Assembly: GCA_000697335.1 (NCBI GenBank) | Contig: JNEM01010257.1 | Span: 1 to 44,169, forward strand | Direction: 5' to 3' | Length of the DNA: 44,169 nt | From: Conidiobolus incongruus B7586 | Lineage: Eukaryota > Entomophthoromycota > Entomophthoromycetes > Entomophthorales > Conidiobolaceae | Shown: piece by piece, positions 1 through 10,541 of the stretch | Position numbering within the stretch: the stretch's first letter is position 1 | How the letters are laid out: every line of letters begins with the position of its first letter | Position numbers and translations under genes: made by a program | Notes under the pieces: generated by a model | What the model was told of the DNA's origin: nothing | Databases searched by the model: none | What the model saw: only the letters and a program-made list of their open reading frames with translations

Positions 1-1169
1 GTTTAAGAATATTAATTCTTTTATATCTTCCATATAGAATTAGTTTTTCAAAAACTAATAATATATTTAAAAAATTATAAATTAAAATATTTGCCAATTT
101 TTTTAAACTAATATATTAATTCCTATATAAATTAAAACCTTGAATAATAATTAATTATGAAATAATATCATAATGAATACCACTATATATAAATAATTAG
201 CCCTTGAAATATATATTTAAAATTTTATTTAAATATAGTTATTAATTAATATAACTAATTATTTAATAATTAAATTATAAATAAATTAATCAAACATTAC
301 AAAATAATTATAAATAATAGTATGAAAATAAAAATAAATTATATTTTTTAATAATTATTAAAAACTTTATATTTGATAATCCATATAAAGAATATGATAG
401 AACAATTAATATATTGATATAGTTTTAAAAAATATTTTATAAATTTTAATTAATAATAACTTTAAATCAATTTTTTATAAATATCCAAAAAAAATTATAA
501 AATTTAAATATTTATTATAAGTATTTTAATAATCAAGTTATTTTTGTAATGTTATTAGATATTATTATCACTTTTGATTTACTTATATATTATAAAGCCT
601 TATTAACCATCTATAATCTTTATTTTAATATTGATGAATTTTAACCCCTTAAAAGGTGGGTCATAATCTATGAACCACCTTGGATATATAAATATAATTG
701 AGAATACTATAATGAACATACTTTTTTCCATTATAAATCCATCAATCACTTAAATCTTTATTACTTACCAATTAATAATTAAGTTAAAAACAAGATAATA
801 TCAAATCTTTGTAATCTTTGATTAGTGACATTGTGGATATTTGTGATTTATAAGCAATCCATTTTATAATTTAAATATTCCTGCCTTTTGGTATATCTAG
901 CATATATAACATCCAACTTTTTACCCAATTTTTGATACTGAGTCATAACTCATTATCAATATATTTTTATTAAATTGAATTAATTAAATTAATTGAAATA
1001 TATTATCACAGTAATAATTGTTAATGAAAATTTCACAAAAATTTATATCTTGTATAATTGAAATACCTATAAATTTAAAATAAAGGTTTTTAAATCAAAA
1101 AAGTATTCATAAGTTTATTATTATTATTATCTTAAAATGTGTGATTAATTAATAGATAAATTGTTAAGT
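1..1169. other. AT-rich intergenic stretch at window edge
   Basis: No convincing coding region on either strand. The stretch is very AT-rich, has short homopolymer and ATT runs (around 1118-1132), and contains one clear hairpin (653-681) followed by a TATA-like run (about 683-695). It lies downstream of the 3' end of the minus-strand peptidase gene. Confidence 0.6.
653..681. repeat. GC-containing hairpin (inverted repeat)
   Basis: The arms AAGGTGGGTCATA (653-665) and TATGAACCACCTT (669-681) pair over 12 of 13 positions around a 3-nt loop. The stem stands out because its surroundings are almost pure A/T. A TATA-like run follows at once. It could be a structured RNA element, a protein-binding palindrome or a small element remnant; the sequence does not decide. 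Confidence 0.55.
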
Positions 1170-2414
1170 TCAAAATTTATTCAACTCTGTGAGTTGAGGA
1201 AGCAAATGAGTGAAAAATAATACGCCCGTTTGAAGACATCTAACTGGTAAGAATTCATTATGATCATGAGCTCTGGTTTCAACATTGGCACATGGGGTGA
1301 TGCCATAGCTTGGAATACCCAAAGCTCTTAATCTTCTACTATCAGTAGCTCCTGGGAATACCTGACTTTCAATTGAATATCCTAATTCTTGGCTCACTTT
1401 CAATATGGTATTGAAGAAGGCTGCGTCAGGACCATTAGGAGACTTGGCAGGCTCTTCTTGATGAATATAATCGAGACTGACCTTAGCTAGAGCTCCCCAG
1501 CTATCCACTAACTTTTTTAAATTTTTAGTACCCATTTGGGGCGAAATTCGAATACTATAAGAAGCCCATAAGGTGTCAGGAACCACATTGCCAGCTGTTC
1601 CACCACCCATCTGGACTAGGTTCATAGTTGTAGTTTCACCCCAATCAATGTATTTTGATAAAAGTTCTTGCTCTTTACGAAAAATCTCGGCAAACATAAT
1701 GAATTTTGAAAGCTTGTTAATTGCTAAATTATCAATAAATTTACTTGCGTGACCAGTATTGCCTTGTGCAGTTACGTTGAGTATCCATGGGGCTCTCTCG
1801 GCATAAAAAACTTTGAATTCGTCATCAAAACTTTGTAAACCTTCATCGATCACTGCTCCAGCATTTAGTGATTTGAACACTGGGTGCCTTACCAGACATC
1901 CCATACCTTCGTCACCTCCAATCTCTTCATCAGGAACAATTGTCAAGTGGACAGTGCGCTTTGGATTGAAATTGCCATTCTTGAGCATTCTCAAGGCTTC
2001 CAAGTATAAAATAGTCTGAGATTTGTCATCTTGAGCACCTCTTCCATATATTACCTGTTCGCCTTTATAGACACCCAATTCTCCGCCGAAAGGATCAGTC
2101 GACCACATCTCTTTGGTGACTGGCACAACATCATAATGGGAGTTTAGCATGATAGAAGGTAAATTGGGATCTGATCCCAACCAGGTACCAATGACGATTG
2201 GCTTTTTGGGATTACAGGATACCAAATCAGTCTTCAAGCCGACCTCCTCAGCATAACTTTTCAACCAATTGACAACTCCGGTATAATTGACATCGTTGGA
2301 AACAGTGTTGAATTGAATATATTTCTGCAAACGACTGACCAATTGATCAGTCAGATTTGTCTGAGGTCCACAATTAACAAGTCCTAAAGATCCTAATAAA
2401 TAAATCAATTTCAT
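1170..2414 (-). CDS. Secreted aminoacylase-1-like M20 metallopeptidase
   Basis: A 414-residue single-exon protein of the M20 family, close to aminoacylase-1 (N-acyl-L-amino acid amidohydrolase), which hydrolyses N-acylated amino acids with a di-zinc centre. Visible landmarks are NSHYDVVPV with H93 and D95, GRGAQDDK with the bridging metal ligand D129, PDEE with E163 (general base) and E164 (metal), the VIDEG block with D190, the dimerisation-domain GHAS (H221) and the C-terminal AHDHNE with a metal histidine near 383-385. The full family length is present with no break. Residues 1-16 form a hydrophobic signal-peptide-like start absent from cytosolic animal ACY1, so secretion or entry into the vacuolar route is inferred. 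Carboxypeptidase S is a related alternative, but the RGAQD and PDEE-GG-GM contexts fit ACY1 better. The start is the first ATG and gives the signal sequence directly. Confidence 0.9.
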   Translation of the reverse strand: MKLIYLLGSLGLVNCGPQTNLTDQLVSRLQKYIQFNTVSNDVNYTGVVNWLKSYAEEVGLKTDLVSCNPKKPIVIGTWLGSDPNLPSIMLNSHYDVVPVTKEMWSTDPFGGELGVYKGEQVIYGRGAQDDKSQTILYLEALRMLKNGNFNPKRTVHLTIVPDEEIGGDEGMGCLVRHPVFKSLNAGAVIDEGLQSFDDEFKVFYAERAPWILNVTAQGNTGHASKFIDNLAINKLSKFIMFAEIFRKEQELLSKYIDWGETTTMNLVQMGGGTAGNVVPDTLWASYSIRISPQMGTKNLKKLVDSWGALAKVSLDYIHQEEPAKSPNGPDAAFFNTILKVSQELGYSIESQVFPGATDSRRLRALGIPSYGITPCANVETRAHDHNEFLPVRCLQTGVLFFTHLLPQLTELNKF

Positions 2415-3944
2415 TTTTCAGTTATTTTTATTCAATATAATATTTACTTTGTCAGAATTATATATAATTTAATTTGAATTATGGGTTTGATAAACAGAAC
2501 ACTGTTTTATGTAGTCTTTCAATTTATCCATTGCATTCAAATATCATACTTGAATACTATTTTATATCTCTATCAGATTATTCTAGTTAATAATTTTCCA
2601 AATGTTCATTATAGGTTATATTACCTTTGGTATTAATACTAAAATAATAGACGTATTTTAATCAATATGATGATTTAATCAAGATTACAATTAAAACAAA
2701 ATTATAAACCCAAGAATTTACATATATGAAATATGGAATATGACATTTTTCTCATCACTATCAGAATCAACTCAGCAATTTGATTGAACTTAAAAAATTA
2801 AAGTAAATTTATATCATGATTCGAGGTTTTTATCGATCTAATATTATTATATTATATTTCTGTCTTTAATTATTATATTGGCATGGAACCAGAAGTATCT
2901 GAACAGAAACTTTCTATCATCTAATACAAAATAATATATTATATAATTTTTGTAATGTTTATCAAATAAATCAGATTATTGCGCAGTGTTATTTCAATTC
3001 AATATTTCAGTAATTTTTAGAATATAGATAACTTGATATCTTTATATTCGAAGCATGACTTTAAATCTTTAAGAAAAGTTATTCATACAGAATCTCAATT
3101 CCATACCGATATAACAATTTGGAGCTTAGGAATACATTAGTAGCTCTGAATCTCAGGAATATTTAACTTGATTTTATTTTCAGATGCTTTAATTGGTTTT
3201 TTTTATTTTCTCAACAAATTTACCAATTGAAAATGTGGAAAACCTAAATTTGTACTTGAGTTGTTATTAATGAGAGTTATATATATAACAAATATCTGCA
3301 TTTCCAATAAGATATAAATCTAACAATGAAAATGCAATATTGCCATTAAATCATAATTGTTCATTTATTTATCATAAATTTTAACTTCTTTAGTGTTGAT
3401 TTGTATTCAATATTTTATTTGACAACGCTACCCGTTTATAACTTTAATTTTTTCTCATCATAAAATCTTAAATCTATATTTCAAATTGATATATACTAAT
3501 CAACTGTGTTTAACTTTATTTTGTTTATCATTAATTAGGATTTCAATTAGTATTTGAATAAATGATTGATATATTAATGAGAAGTGAAAATATATTATGT
3601 CATGTTAAAATCGAGATGGATAAATTTCAATGCAAAGTTTTAACATATATTATTATTGAAATTTCATATTTATAATAAAACTCAGCAAATGATACCTATC
3701 ATAAAAAATATGAATAGATAAATTATTTTAAATGTTTAAATACAAACTTGATCAGTTATTAATTTGAAAATTTATATTGAATAAAAAATTAATTTTTTTA
3801 ATTTTTTGACAATTATTTAATACAATTAATATATAATTAACTGATAAGTATAAAATCATAATAACAAAAATAGTAAAAATTACATCAAATTAGATATTCA
3901 TCAAATTGATCTTAATATATTTTATGAATTTTTTTATTGCAGAT
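2415..3944. other. AT-rich intergenic region
   Basis: Upstream region of the peptidase gene. I see no open frame of convincing length or composition, no RNA gene and no repeat worth naming. Confidence 0.5.
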
Positions 3945-4850
3945 TTAGAATTTTCACTCTAATTACTGTATCTCAAAAATACCCGCCCGTCTCGATTCGA
4001 TAGTCGAGTCAGTATTATTCATAAGGTAGTTCAGCTTTGTCGGTCCATAATAAAACGAAACCCTTTGCTCATTTTGTTAGATTTTAGCAAAACCATATAC
4101 CATTTACTGAACAAATTATTTAATTCTAGGAGTGACAAATAGAGAAAAATTGTATATTCTGCTACAACACCTCAAGAGTAAGTAAACTTTATGACATATA
4201 ATCCTGAAATGTTAAAGAGCAGAATTAATAAATTTACTTTGCATTACAAGCACTTTTCTAACAACAATCTTTACGTCGCATCCTGTTCCCTTGGATAAAC
4301 AAGAACAAGGAACCAGTCCCGAGAACCATCACAAGGATACACCATTGCACAGTCACACCCCCACAAACTCTTAAAATACCTTTAAATACACTAGTAGATT
4401 CTATCATGGAAGCTTGATTTTTGGTGTCCAATCAAAATTACACTTCTGCCAATTATCCTCTTCTATATTCATCACTTCCAAAGAGTAACACCTCTGCCTT
4501 AGTGTTACTAAAATCACCCATTAACTTATTACCAGTTATATTATTCAACATACCTATTTCAATAATAAAATCAATTCTACTACAACTTCTTTTTTTACTT
4601 ATTACTACATAATTTTACAACATGGCTCTCATTCGTTCTAATTTGCCCAATTTGCAATTAATTCCATATGATGAACCTAATCGGATAGCCATCACGACTC
4701 AACTGGTCCTCTTGGCCCCTAGAGTTGTAGATCACATAGTCACTTATATCTCTGGCCACTGTGGCGAAATATTGGAGCTGGTATTAATACTCTTAGCTAA
4801 TCTCGTTACACTTTATTTAAAAATTATATTACTGATCACAGCATAATCAT
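3945..4850. other. GC-elevated island, possible undetected small multi-exon gene
   Basis: Composition rises sharply to gene-like levels in three patches (about 3980-4070, 4250-4380, 4620-4840). On the minus strand, one open stretch (about 4422-4268) reads as a 49-57 residue peptide with a transmembrane segment (core WCILVMVLGTGSLFLF), a basic stop-transfer (NRMRRK) and then a stop. Other minus patches read as plausible peptides, for example one ending in RRAGIFEIQ near 3970, and acceptor-like CTTTAACATTTCAG lies near 4200-4215. On the plus strand a GTAAGT donor near 4168 could join two short open stretches that end near 4373. The two strands cannot be separated by eye, so no exon model is claimed. 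A single-pass membrane protein gene on the minus strand is one reading; a plus-strand small-protein pair is the other. Confidence 0.35.
4622..4846 (+). CDS. Hypothetical 74-aa protein with hydrophobic C-terminus
   Basis: Short open frame beginning with ATG in a good context (ACAACATGGCT). It encodes a 74-residue protein with a polar N-terminal half and a strongly hydrophobic last 30 residues, suggesting a tail-anchor-like membrane segment. A TTAAATAAA possible polyadenylation signal lies about 20 nt after the stop. Third-codon positions are AT-biased, as in the other genes here. No family is recognised. The antisense strand also reads as plausible peptides, so this could be a shadow of a minus-strand gene. 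Confidence 0.3.
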   Translation: MALIRSNLPNLQLIPYDEPNRIAITTQLVLLAPRVVDHIVTYISGHCGEILELVLILLANLVTLYLKIILLITA

Positions 4851-6066
4851 GATTTGATATTATTATTAAATAAACTATACAATCTATATTACACTTTGAT
4901 AAAATAAAATAACCTTGATTTCTATGGATGCTCGAAAATCCTGATTTTAACAATAATATCTAATATTATGTGTAGGATTGTGGATATGTCTAAATCAATT
5001 TTAAATATATATTCTAAATTTAATTGAAATATAATTTGAAAGCTTTGCAATATATCATTAAGTGTTATTGATAATTTAAATTTATATTAGAATCAAAACA
5101 ATGCTAAGCTAAATTTATAATTTTAAATAAATTTTTTAACACCTTTATAAGCAAATATGCCAATCAAAATCTCTGTTAATTAAATGATATTGTATTTTAA
5201 TTTTTGTATGAAAGATATAAAGACAAAATATTGATATAAAATATGAAAATGACTTTCGATATATTATCTAAATACTTTAAAGATATCTCAGTATAAGATA
5301 TAATATGCTTTATGTTAAACTGGGATAAATTTAATCATTTTAGCATTTAGATTTTAATGATTAATGTAAGATATAATTAAATTAGCAATGCTAAAAATTT
5401 TTAAATATATTGAACAATTAGGCACAAAAGAGATATAAAATGATCATATTAAATAACTTATATTTCATAATTATATTAATATGTAAAATCAGACAAAGGC
5501 AACCTTTAAAGCTATTTTTATACAATATATTTATTATTTGGAAGATTTTTGTGAAATTAATCAGACCTTAATATTTCATCCATCTACTAGTCCTCGAGCT
5601 GGGTTTCGGTTTATTGAACTGTATTGTATTATATTCAGATTTTATATTCAAGAATATCCTTTTAAAGTATGTGACAAATCTTGGAATCTGGGCATATGTT
5701 CATATACTGTATTTGTGTTGCAGATAAGGAATTTCAACTCAGATTATAGAAGTCGAACCATAATGCATGCAACTAAACCCTTTAAGTGACTAGTGTTTTA
5801 ACCATTTTACAATCAAAAAAACAATTAAAAATGGAGAATCTGTAATAATGCTACCAAATAAATAACTGGAGATATATAAAAGGAAATTTCTATTCATTAA
5901 TAAGTCTGAATAAAATGCTTGATTTTTTTAGTGAAATAAATTCAATTGTACCTTAAAGTTTCATGCTAATTAGATTTTTTTTTTAATTTTTGAATTGGTA
6001 CAAATATTGATCAGAACTCGTGAATAATTCATTTTTTTTATTTTATAATTATAACAAGAAATAAAA
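4851..6066. other. Intergenic, with an ATG-less open stretch at 5538-5789
   Basis: Mostly AT-rich. Positions 5538-5789 on the plus strand stay open for 84 codons and are slightly GC-richer, but no ATG lies near the start, so a gene is not supported. It could be a worn exon or pseudogene scrap. The last 200 bases are the promoter and leader of the SVF1-like gene. Confidence 0.4.
5873..5883 (+). promoter_or_regulatory. Possible TATA box of SVF1-like gene
   Basis: TATATAAAAGG is a canonical TATA-type element in the right orientation, 184 nt before the ATG at 6067. With such AT-rich DNA the TATA core alone means little; the trailing GG makes it somewhat more specific. Confidence 0.35.
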
Positions 6067-7290
6067 ATGTTCAAGTGGTTTAAATCGTATATAAGACCAA
6101 TATTAACTTCAGTTATAATATGGGTAGTTCCAATAATCATTTGTCTTAGTTTGTCGTTTGGGCGCAAACAACAGATATCTAATAGCCAAATAGCATTTAC
6201 CAGCCCTTTTATACCATCAGTAGATATGCACAAATTTTTATACAAAGATAATATTGGGTTTGAATCACAAGGTTATTATATATTCCTAAACCAAAATGAA
6301 TATCTTTTCTTTCTGTTAACTTATAGTAATACTGGGTAAATATATAGAATAGAATTTGGCAATATAAAAAACTAATTTTCAATTTATAGATATTATTCTC
6401 AAATGCAGATAACGTATGAATTCTTTACAATGAATCATACACGTCCTAGTATATATAATGTGGTTGCATGTAATGTAGATTCTATTAAAAAGGAGCTGGA
6501 TGATTTGTATATTCAATCTGACTGTATGGATTTCGTCACTCAAGTCAAATCTGACAAATTAATCAAATATATGCGATTTAAAGAACCAAGTGAAGTTGTT
6601 GGTGAAATTCACATGACAACAATTGATAGAGGGATTCAAGGTTGGAATGAAAATGGGGAATTTGTATTGAATCCTGACACTGGAGAAACTTATAAATTAT
6701 GCTTCGCAGCGTCTAATGATGTGAAAGGATCTATCACACTTCTTAAGGCTAACCGAGATGTAAAGGTTGATGGAGTTGGCGTGTTTCGCAAAGAACGTAT
6801 GGGAGTGCTGCCCAACAAAGTCTATCGCAAAATGAACTTGATGTACTTCCGAGCTCCTGAGCTTCAATTCTGGCTTTTCCAATTTTTCCCTTCAAAGGAC
6901 TTCCAAACTCAGGGTCAAAATGGGATTGGATATGCTTTCATGTATAAAGAAGACAAACTACAATTTGTATCTTCTGATTATAAATATGAATTAGTTGATG
7001 GTGCTAAAGATGAAAAATCTAACTATATGACTCCAACACAATTGCGCTTAAATCTAAAAACAGGAGATTCGCACAACACGACGATAACAAGCGAAGTTAA
7101 TGATTTAAAAGTATTTGAATCAATTGACTCATTAGCTGTTTTACCCAGTTTTGCAAGGTTTATTGCAGAAAATTTTTTCACTAAGCCTTATCTATTCCTT
7201 TACTTGTTGACTGCAAATATTCGTATTGGCAATCAATTAGAGACTAAGAATATTCAAGGTAGTTTATTTTTATCTACAAACTATATGTAA
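6067..7290 (+). CDS. SVF1-family lipocalin-fold protein with N-terminal membrane anchor
   Basis: Two exons, 6067-6335 and 6390-7290. The 54-nt intron (6336-6389) runs GTAAAT to TATAG with an ACTAAT branch-like site at 6371, and joins in frame to give 389 residues. SVF1 proteins consist of two lipocalin-like beta-barrels; yeast Svf1 acts in ceramide transport and survival under oxidative stress. Family features seen: the early GYYIFLNQNEY...LLTYSNTGYYSQMQITYEFF region, which spans the splice junction and resembles the Svf1 stretch ending in QFTFKLF; the central GVGVFRKERMGVLPN block, matching the G-G-F-x-x-x-x-G-x-x-P region; and the end LPSFARFIAE...TKPYLFLYLL, matching the PKFV...TKPYIYQY block. 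Residues about 11-30 form a strong transmembrane helix after a basic KWFKSYIR start. Yeast Svf1 binds membrane through an amphipathic helix instead, so a true anchor is unusual. It is shorter than yeast Svf1 (481 aa). Confidence 0.8.
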
Positions 7291-9842
7291 TTAAATTGAA
7301 ATAGCATAAGCCTGCTATGTTCAATATCCCATATTTTAAATTTAATTAAACAAGTTTGATTTTTAAAAAAATTATTAGAAACATTATAAAACTGTGAAAT
7401 TGTTGATTTAATTATATATACACCTGGATTTATATTTTAACTGATTATCAAACAATGATCAATAATATCAACTATTTTTTATATATAGTAGTTTTATAAA
7501 AACTATCGAAACCTAGTAATATTTACCGCTTTATTATTAAATAATTTTTAATTTTTATATTAAAAAATTAATACCTATGTATATAATTCTTATTCATAAT
7601 ATTGAAATATTTAAGAATTGTATATTTATACTGTTAGTTGTAGTTATTGGAGACAGTATTGTTTTAAATTTCAATTTAGTTAAATGAATATAAAATAATA
7701 AAACTCTCTTTACATTTTAGATATTTATAATTTGTATATTTTAATGTAATTCTTTATTACTAATTTTAAATAATTATTAATCATTTTTTTACTATGATGA
7801 ATTTTATGAAAGTTCATAAAATGGTAAATTTATATTCTATAATTTCATTAATGTGTAATTTCTTAAATAAATTAATTTAATATTATCGAATATTTTAAAA
7901 AATGGCAAATCCAATACCATGATAATATATGGAATATTTACTAGTTATTTTAAAGCATATAGTTGAAATAGATTATTTTTTATAATATTAGCAAATTAAT
8001 ACTTGAAATATATATTGAAATTTAATATAATTAAATACAAACTAATATCCCACTCTATCATTACATCACAGTATAATTAGTCCAAGATTTTATCTATATT
8101 GATAATTTAGTTTAATTACAATAAATAGAACTTAAATTCTTAATAACTAGTATATATGTAAATTTGGAATAAGTAGAATGAAAATTATTTTATCCAAATA
8201 TAGAATAAACAAGAACCTCGGATTTAATATGTTAAATTATATTTTTACAAGGAAATTGAACTTTACAATTAAAATAAATATAGTGAAATAATTTTATGAA
8301 TTTAGGAAAATATCTGTACAATCAGATATCAATAAAATTCAAAAACAAAGATATAATTATAGATATTAGAGAATATTTACCAGTTATTTTATATGAAATA
8401 TAAATATATAGTTGAATACTTTTATCAAATTAATTTTTAATTTTTAATAAGTACATTTATAAACTTTATTACTAATACTTAAAACTGAATTTCTAATGCT
8501 TTTTGGAATATTAAAAAATTTGAAATAAAAAAATTAGATAATTATTAAACAAATGAGTGGTAAAAATTATTTTATACTTGAATAGTGTAGCATAGATTTG
8601 AAGATATATACAAATTATACTTCCTTCAATGATAAGAATGTCCATATAATCTTTATTAAAATTTAAGGCTTATCATGTTAGTTGTATATTTAGCATATCG
8701 TAAAATGATGCATTATATTTTTCTGATAAAGAAATGAATTACTTTATTGATTTGGATTTTTCACTATTTTTGATAAAAACAACTCAAGTTTTTATTTAGC
8801 GAATCCTAATAATAAGGCATTAATTCATTTAAATACTTAATGAGATAATTCGATAAATGCAATAGTTTTTAGCCAATTAAAATAATGCCAAAAAAGACTT
8901 TTAATAGTTAGGTTTCTCCAATAGCATTCCTACAGAAGTTGATATTATTGAAACAGTCAATTATATTACTATAGTCTTGCCTTGAATGTTTTGCATCAGT
9001 TCTGTTGAATATATTATTAATATCAGTTGTCAACGTTAGAAATATAAAAATTATAATGAAAAATAAATTTAAGATTCAACTCAATTTGTCAAAATAGTGT
9101 TGCATTTCAGGAATTCCTTATGTAAACTAGAAAATATATCATAAATGATTTCATATCTGCCTAAGAGTATAAAAAATAAAAAACGCTATAAGATTAATTA
9201 AAATTACTATCAATATCATATCATTAAAATTTAAAACGTAAGAATACTATAGAATTAAAAGATATCAAGATTTCAAAATATCCGTTATACTACAGATATA
9301 TAAATTTAAACCTTTTTAATATTAAAATCATTGATTACTTAAAAAACATTAGTTTTGAATGTTTGTAACTGTGAACTGATAATCAGTTTTTAAAGTAATT
9401 TGAATTAGTTGATCAAATCAGATTCTCTAAATGACACTAAGTTATGTCAAATTAAGAAAATTTAAGTTTATTTGACTTGATAAACTGTCATTTTCAAAAT
9501 CATCAAATATAAGATCGAAATTTTTTTGAAATTGGTTTCTAATTTCGTTACGTTAGAAATAATCAAAACCAATTGAATTTAATTAAGAAAATGAATTCCA
9601 ATCAAATTTCAAAATTTAAAACGGTGTGAATGACTATGAAGATGAATAAGAAACAAGTGATAGTAACTTGATAACTGTATATTTAATGAGTAGTTCCTCC
9701 AAGATTCGAGATTAAACTAAAATTATCTAAATTGAACTAAAATTCATATTCTTTTAGCATCCCTTTCATTCGAAGTGCATTTCCATTCAATTGATCATTT
9801 TATATTCAAAATAGACTAATATCATTTCATTTAATATACATC
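7291..9842. other. AT-rich intergenic region
   Basis: No coding stretch, RNA gene or convincing repeat seen over 2.5 kb. The last few hundred bases serve as promoter and leader of the homeobox gene. Confidence 0.5.
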
Positions 9843-10541
9843 ATGAAAATCACTAACAAACCTACCCACACTCCTGCTACTACTACTGACGCCACTAACA
9901 CCGCTAATAATCCCAAAAGGAATATTACCGAACCTTGGCAAATTGCAGGGTTGGAACTCCAGTTTAGAAAGACTCCATGTCCGAGTCAGAGGTTGAGAGT
10001 TCAGTTAGCTAAGCAGTATCAAATGCCCGTGAAATCTATTCAATTCTGGTTTCAAAACCGCCGTGCCAAGGCCAGAAATGAGAAGGAATGGATGTTCGTC
10101 ATTGAAAAATGCTCTCCAGTCCAAAAATTGAACCAAACAGGGGATGTCAACACGAAAATGAATATCACACCCCTTAATAATCATAGTCACTATGTACACT
10201 CTAATAACCATAGTCCCACTCATTTGAATCATTTAGGGCAGCCAGCATATCCAGAGGCCGACTACTCCAGCCAGGATGTTGACTTCCAGTCCGACGCCAT
10301 GGCCCTGAGCATGCCACAATGGATGCCACATCAAGAGAGTTACCCTCACGATCCCGTTTCCATTCTAAACCTACCATCTCCAGCACTCTTCAACCAATTC
10401 CCCAAGATCTCTACTCCGACAATGGTCAACTTCCATACGCAACCCTTAGTCAGCCCTCACGAGTGGGACAAATACCATCCCCCAGCGCATAATTTCTACT
10501 ATGAGAATCAAACCCAATTAATGAATCATCAATACTCATAA
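9843..10541 (+). CDS. Homeodomain transcription factor
   Basis: Single exon, 232 residues. The homeodomain spans about residues 22-81. Taking W69 as homeodomain position 48 gives F49, Q50, N51 (N72) and R53 (R74) in WFQNRRAKARN, plus R5 (R26), L16 (L37) and F20 (F41) of the hydrophobic core. These are the DNA-contacting and packing positions of a typical (non-TALE) 60-residue domain; Gln50 favours TAATTG/TAATTA-like sites in known homeodomains. The usual aromatic at position 8 is replaced by Thr or Ile. The N-terminus is Thr/Ala/Asn-rich; after the domain comes a low-complexity His/Pro/Asn/Gln-rich tail of about 150 residues, likely disordered and possibly an activation region. The protein is nuclear by inference. 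It cannot be assigned to a named fungal regulator, and no mating-type neighbour genes are present. Confidence 0.88.
   Translation: MKITNKPTHTPATTTDATNTANNPKRNITEPWQIAGLELQFRKTPCPSQRLRVQLAKQYQMPVKSIQFWFQNRRAKARNEKEWMFVIEKCSPVQKLNQTGDVNTKMNITPLNNHSHYVHSNNHSPTHLNHLGQPAYPEADYSSQDVDFQSDAMALSMPQWMPHQESYPHDPVSILNLPSPALFNQFPKISTPTMVNFHTQPLVSPHEWDKYHPPAHNFYYENQTQLMNHQYS

Noticed and set aside
3990-4060. GC-rich patch tested as a tRNA gene
   Set aside because: A short stem is present, but no D-, anticodon- and T-arm arrangement or acceptor stem could be drawn.
4421-4612. Plus-strand 63-codon open stretch
   Set aside because: Begins with TTG and has no nearby ATG; a nuclear fungal gene is not expected to start this way.
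5538-5789. Plus-strand 84-codon open stretch, slightly GC-richer
   Set aside because: No ATG near its start and no convincing upstream exon; kept only as a note in the intergenic entry.
6403-6405. Internal ATG at 6403 as start of the SVF1-like protein
   Set aside because: Splicing 6336-6389 joins an upstream exon in frame and restores the N-terminal family region, so this ATG is internal.
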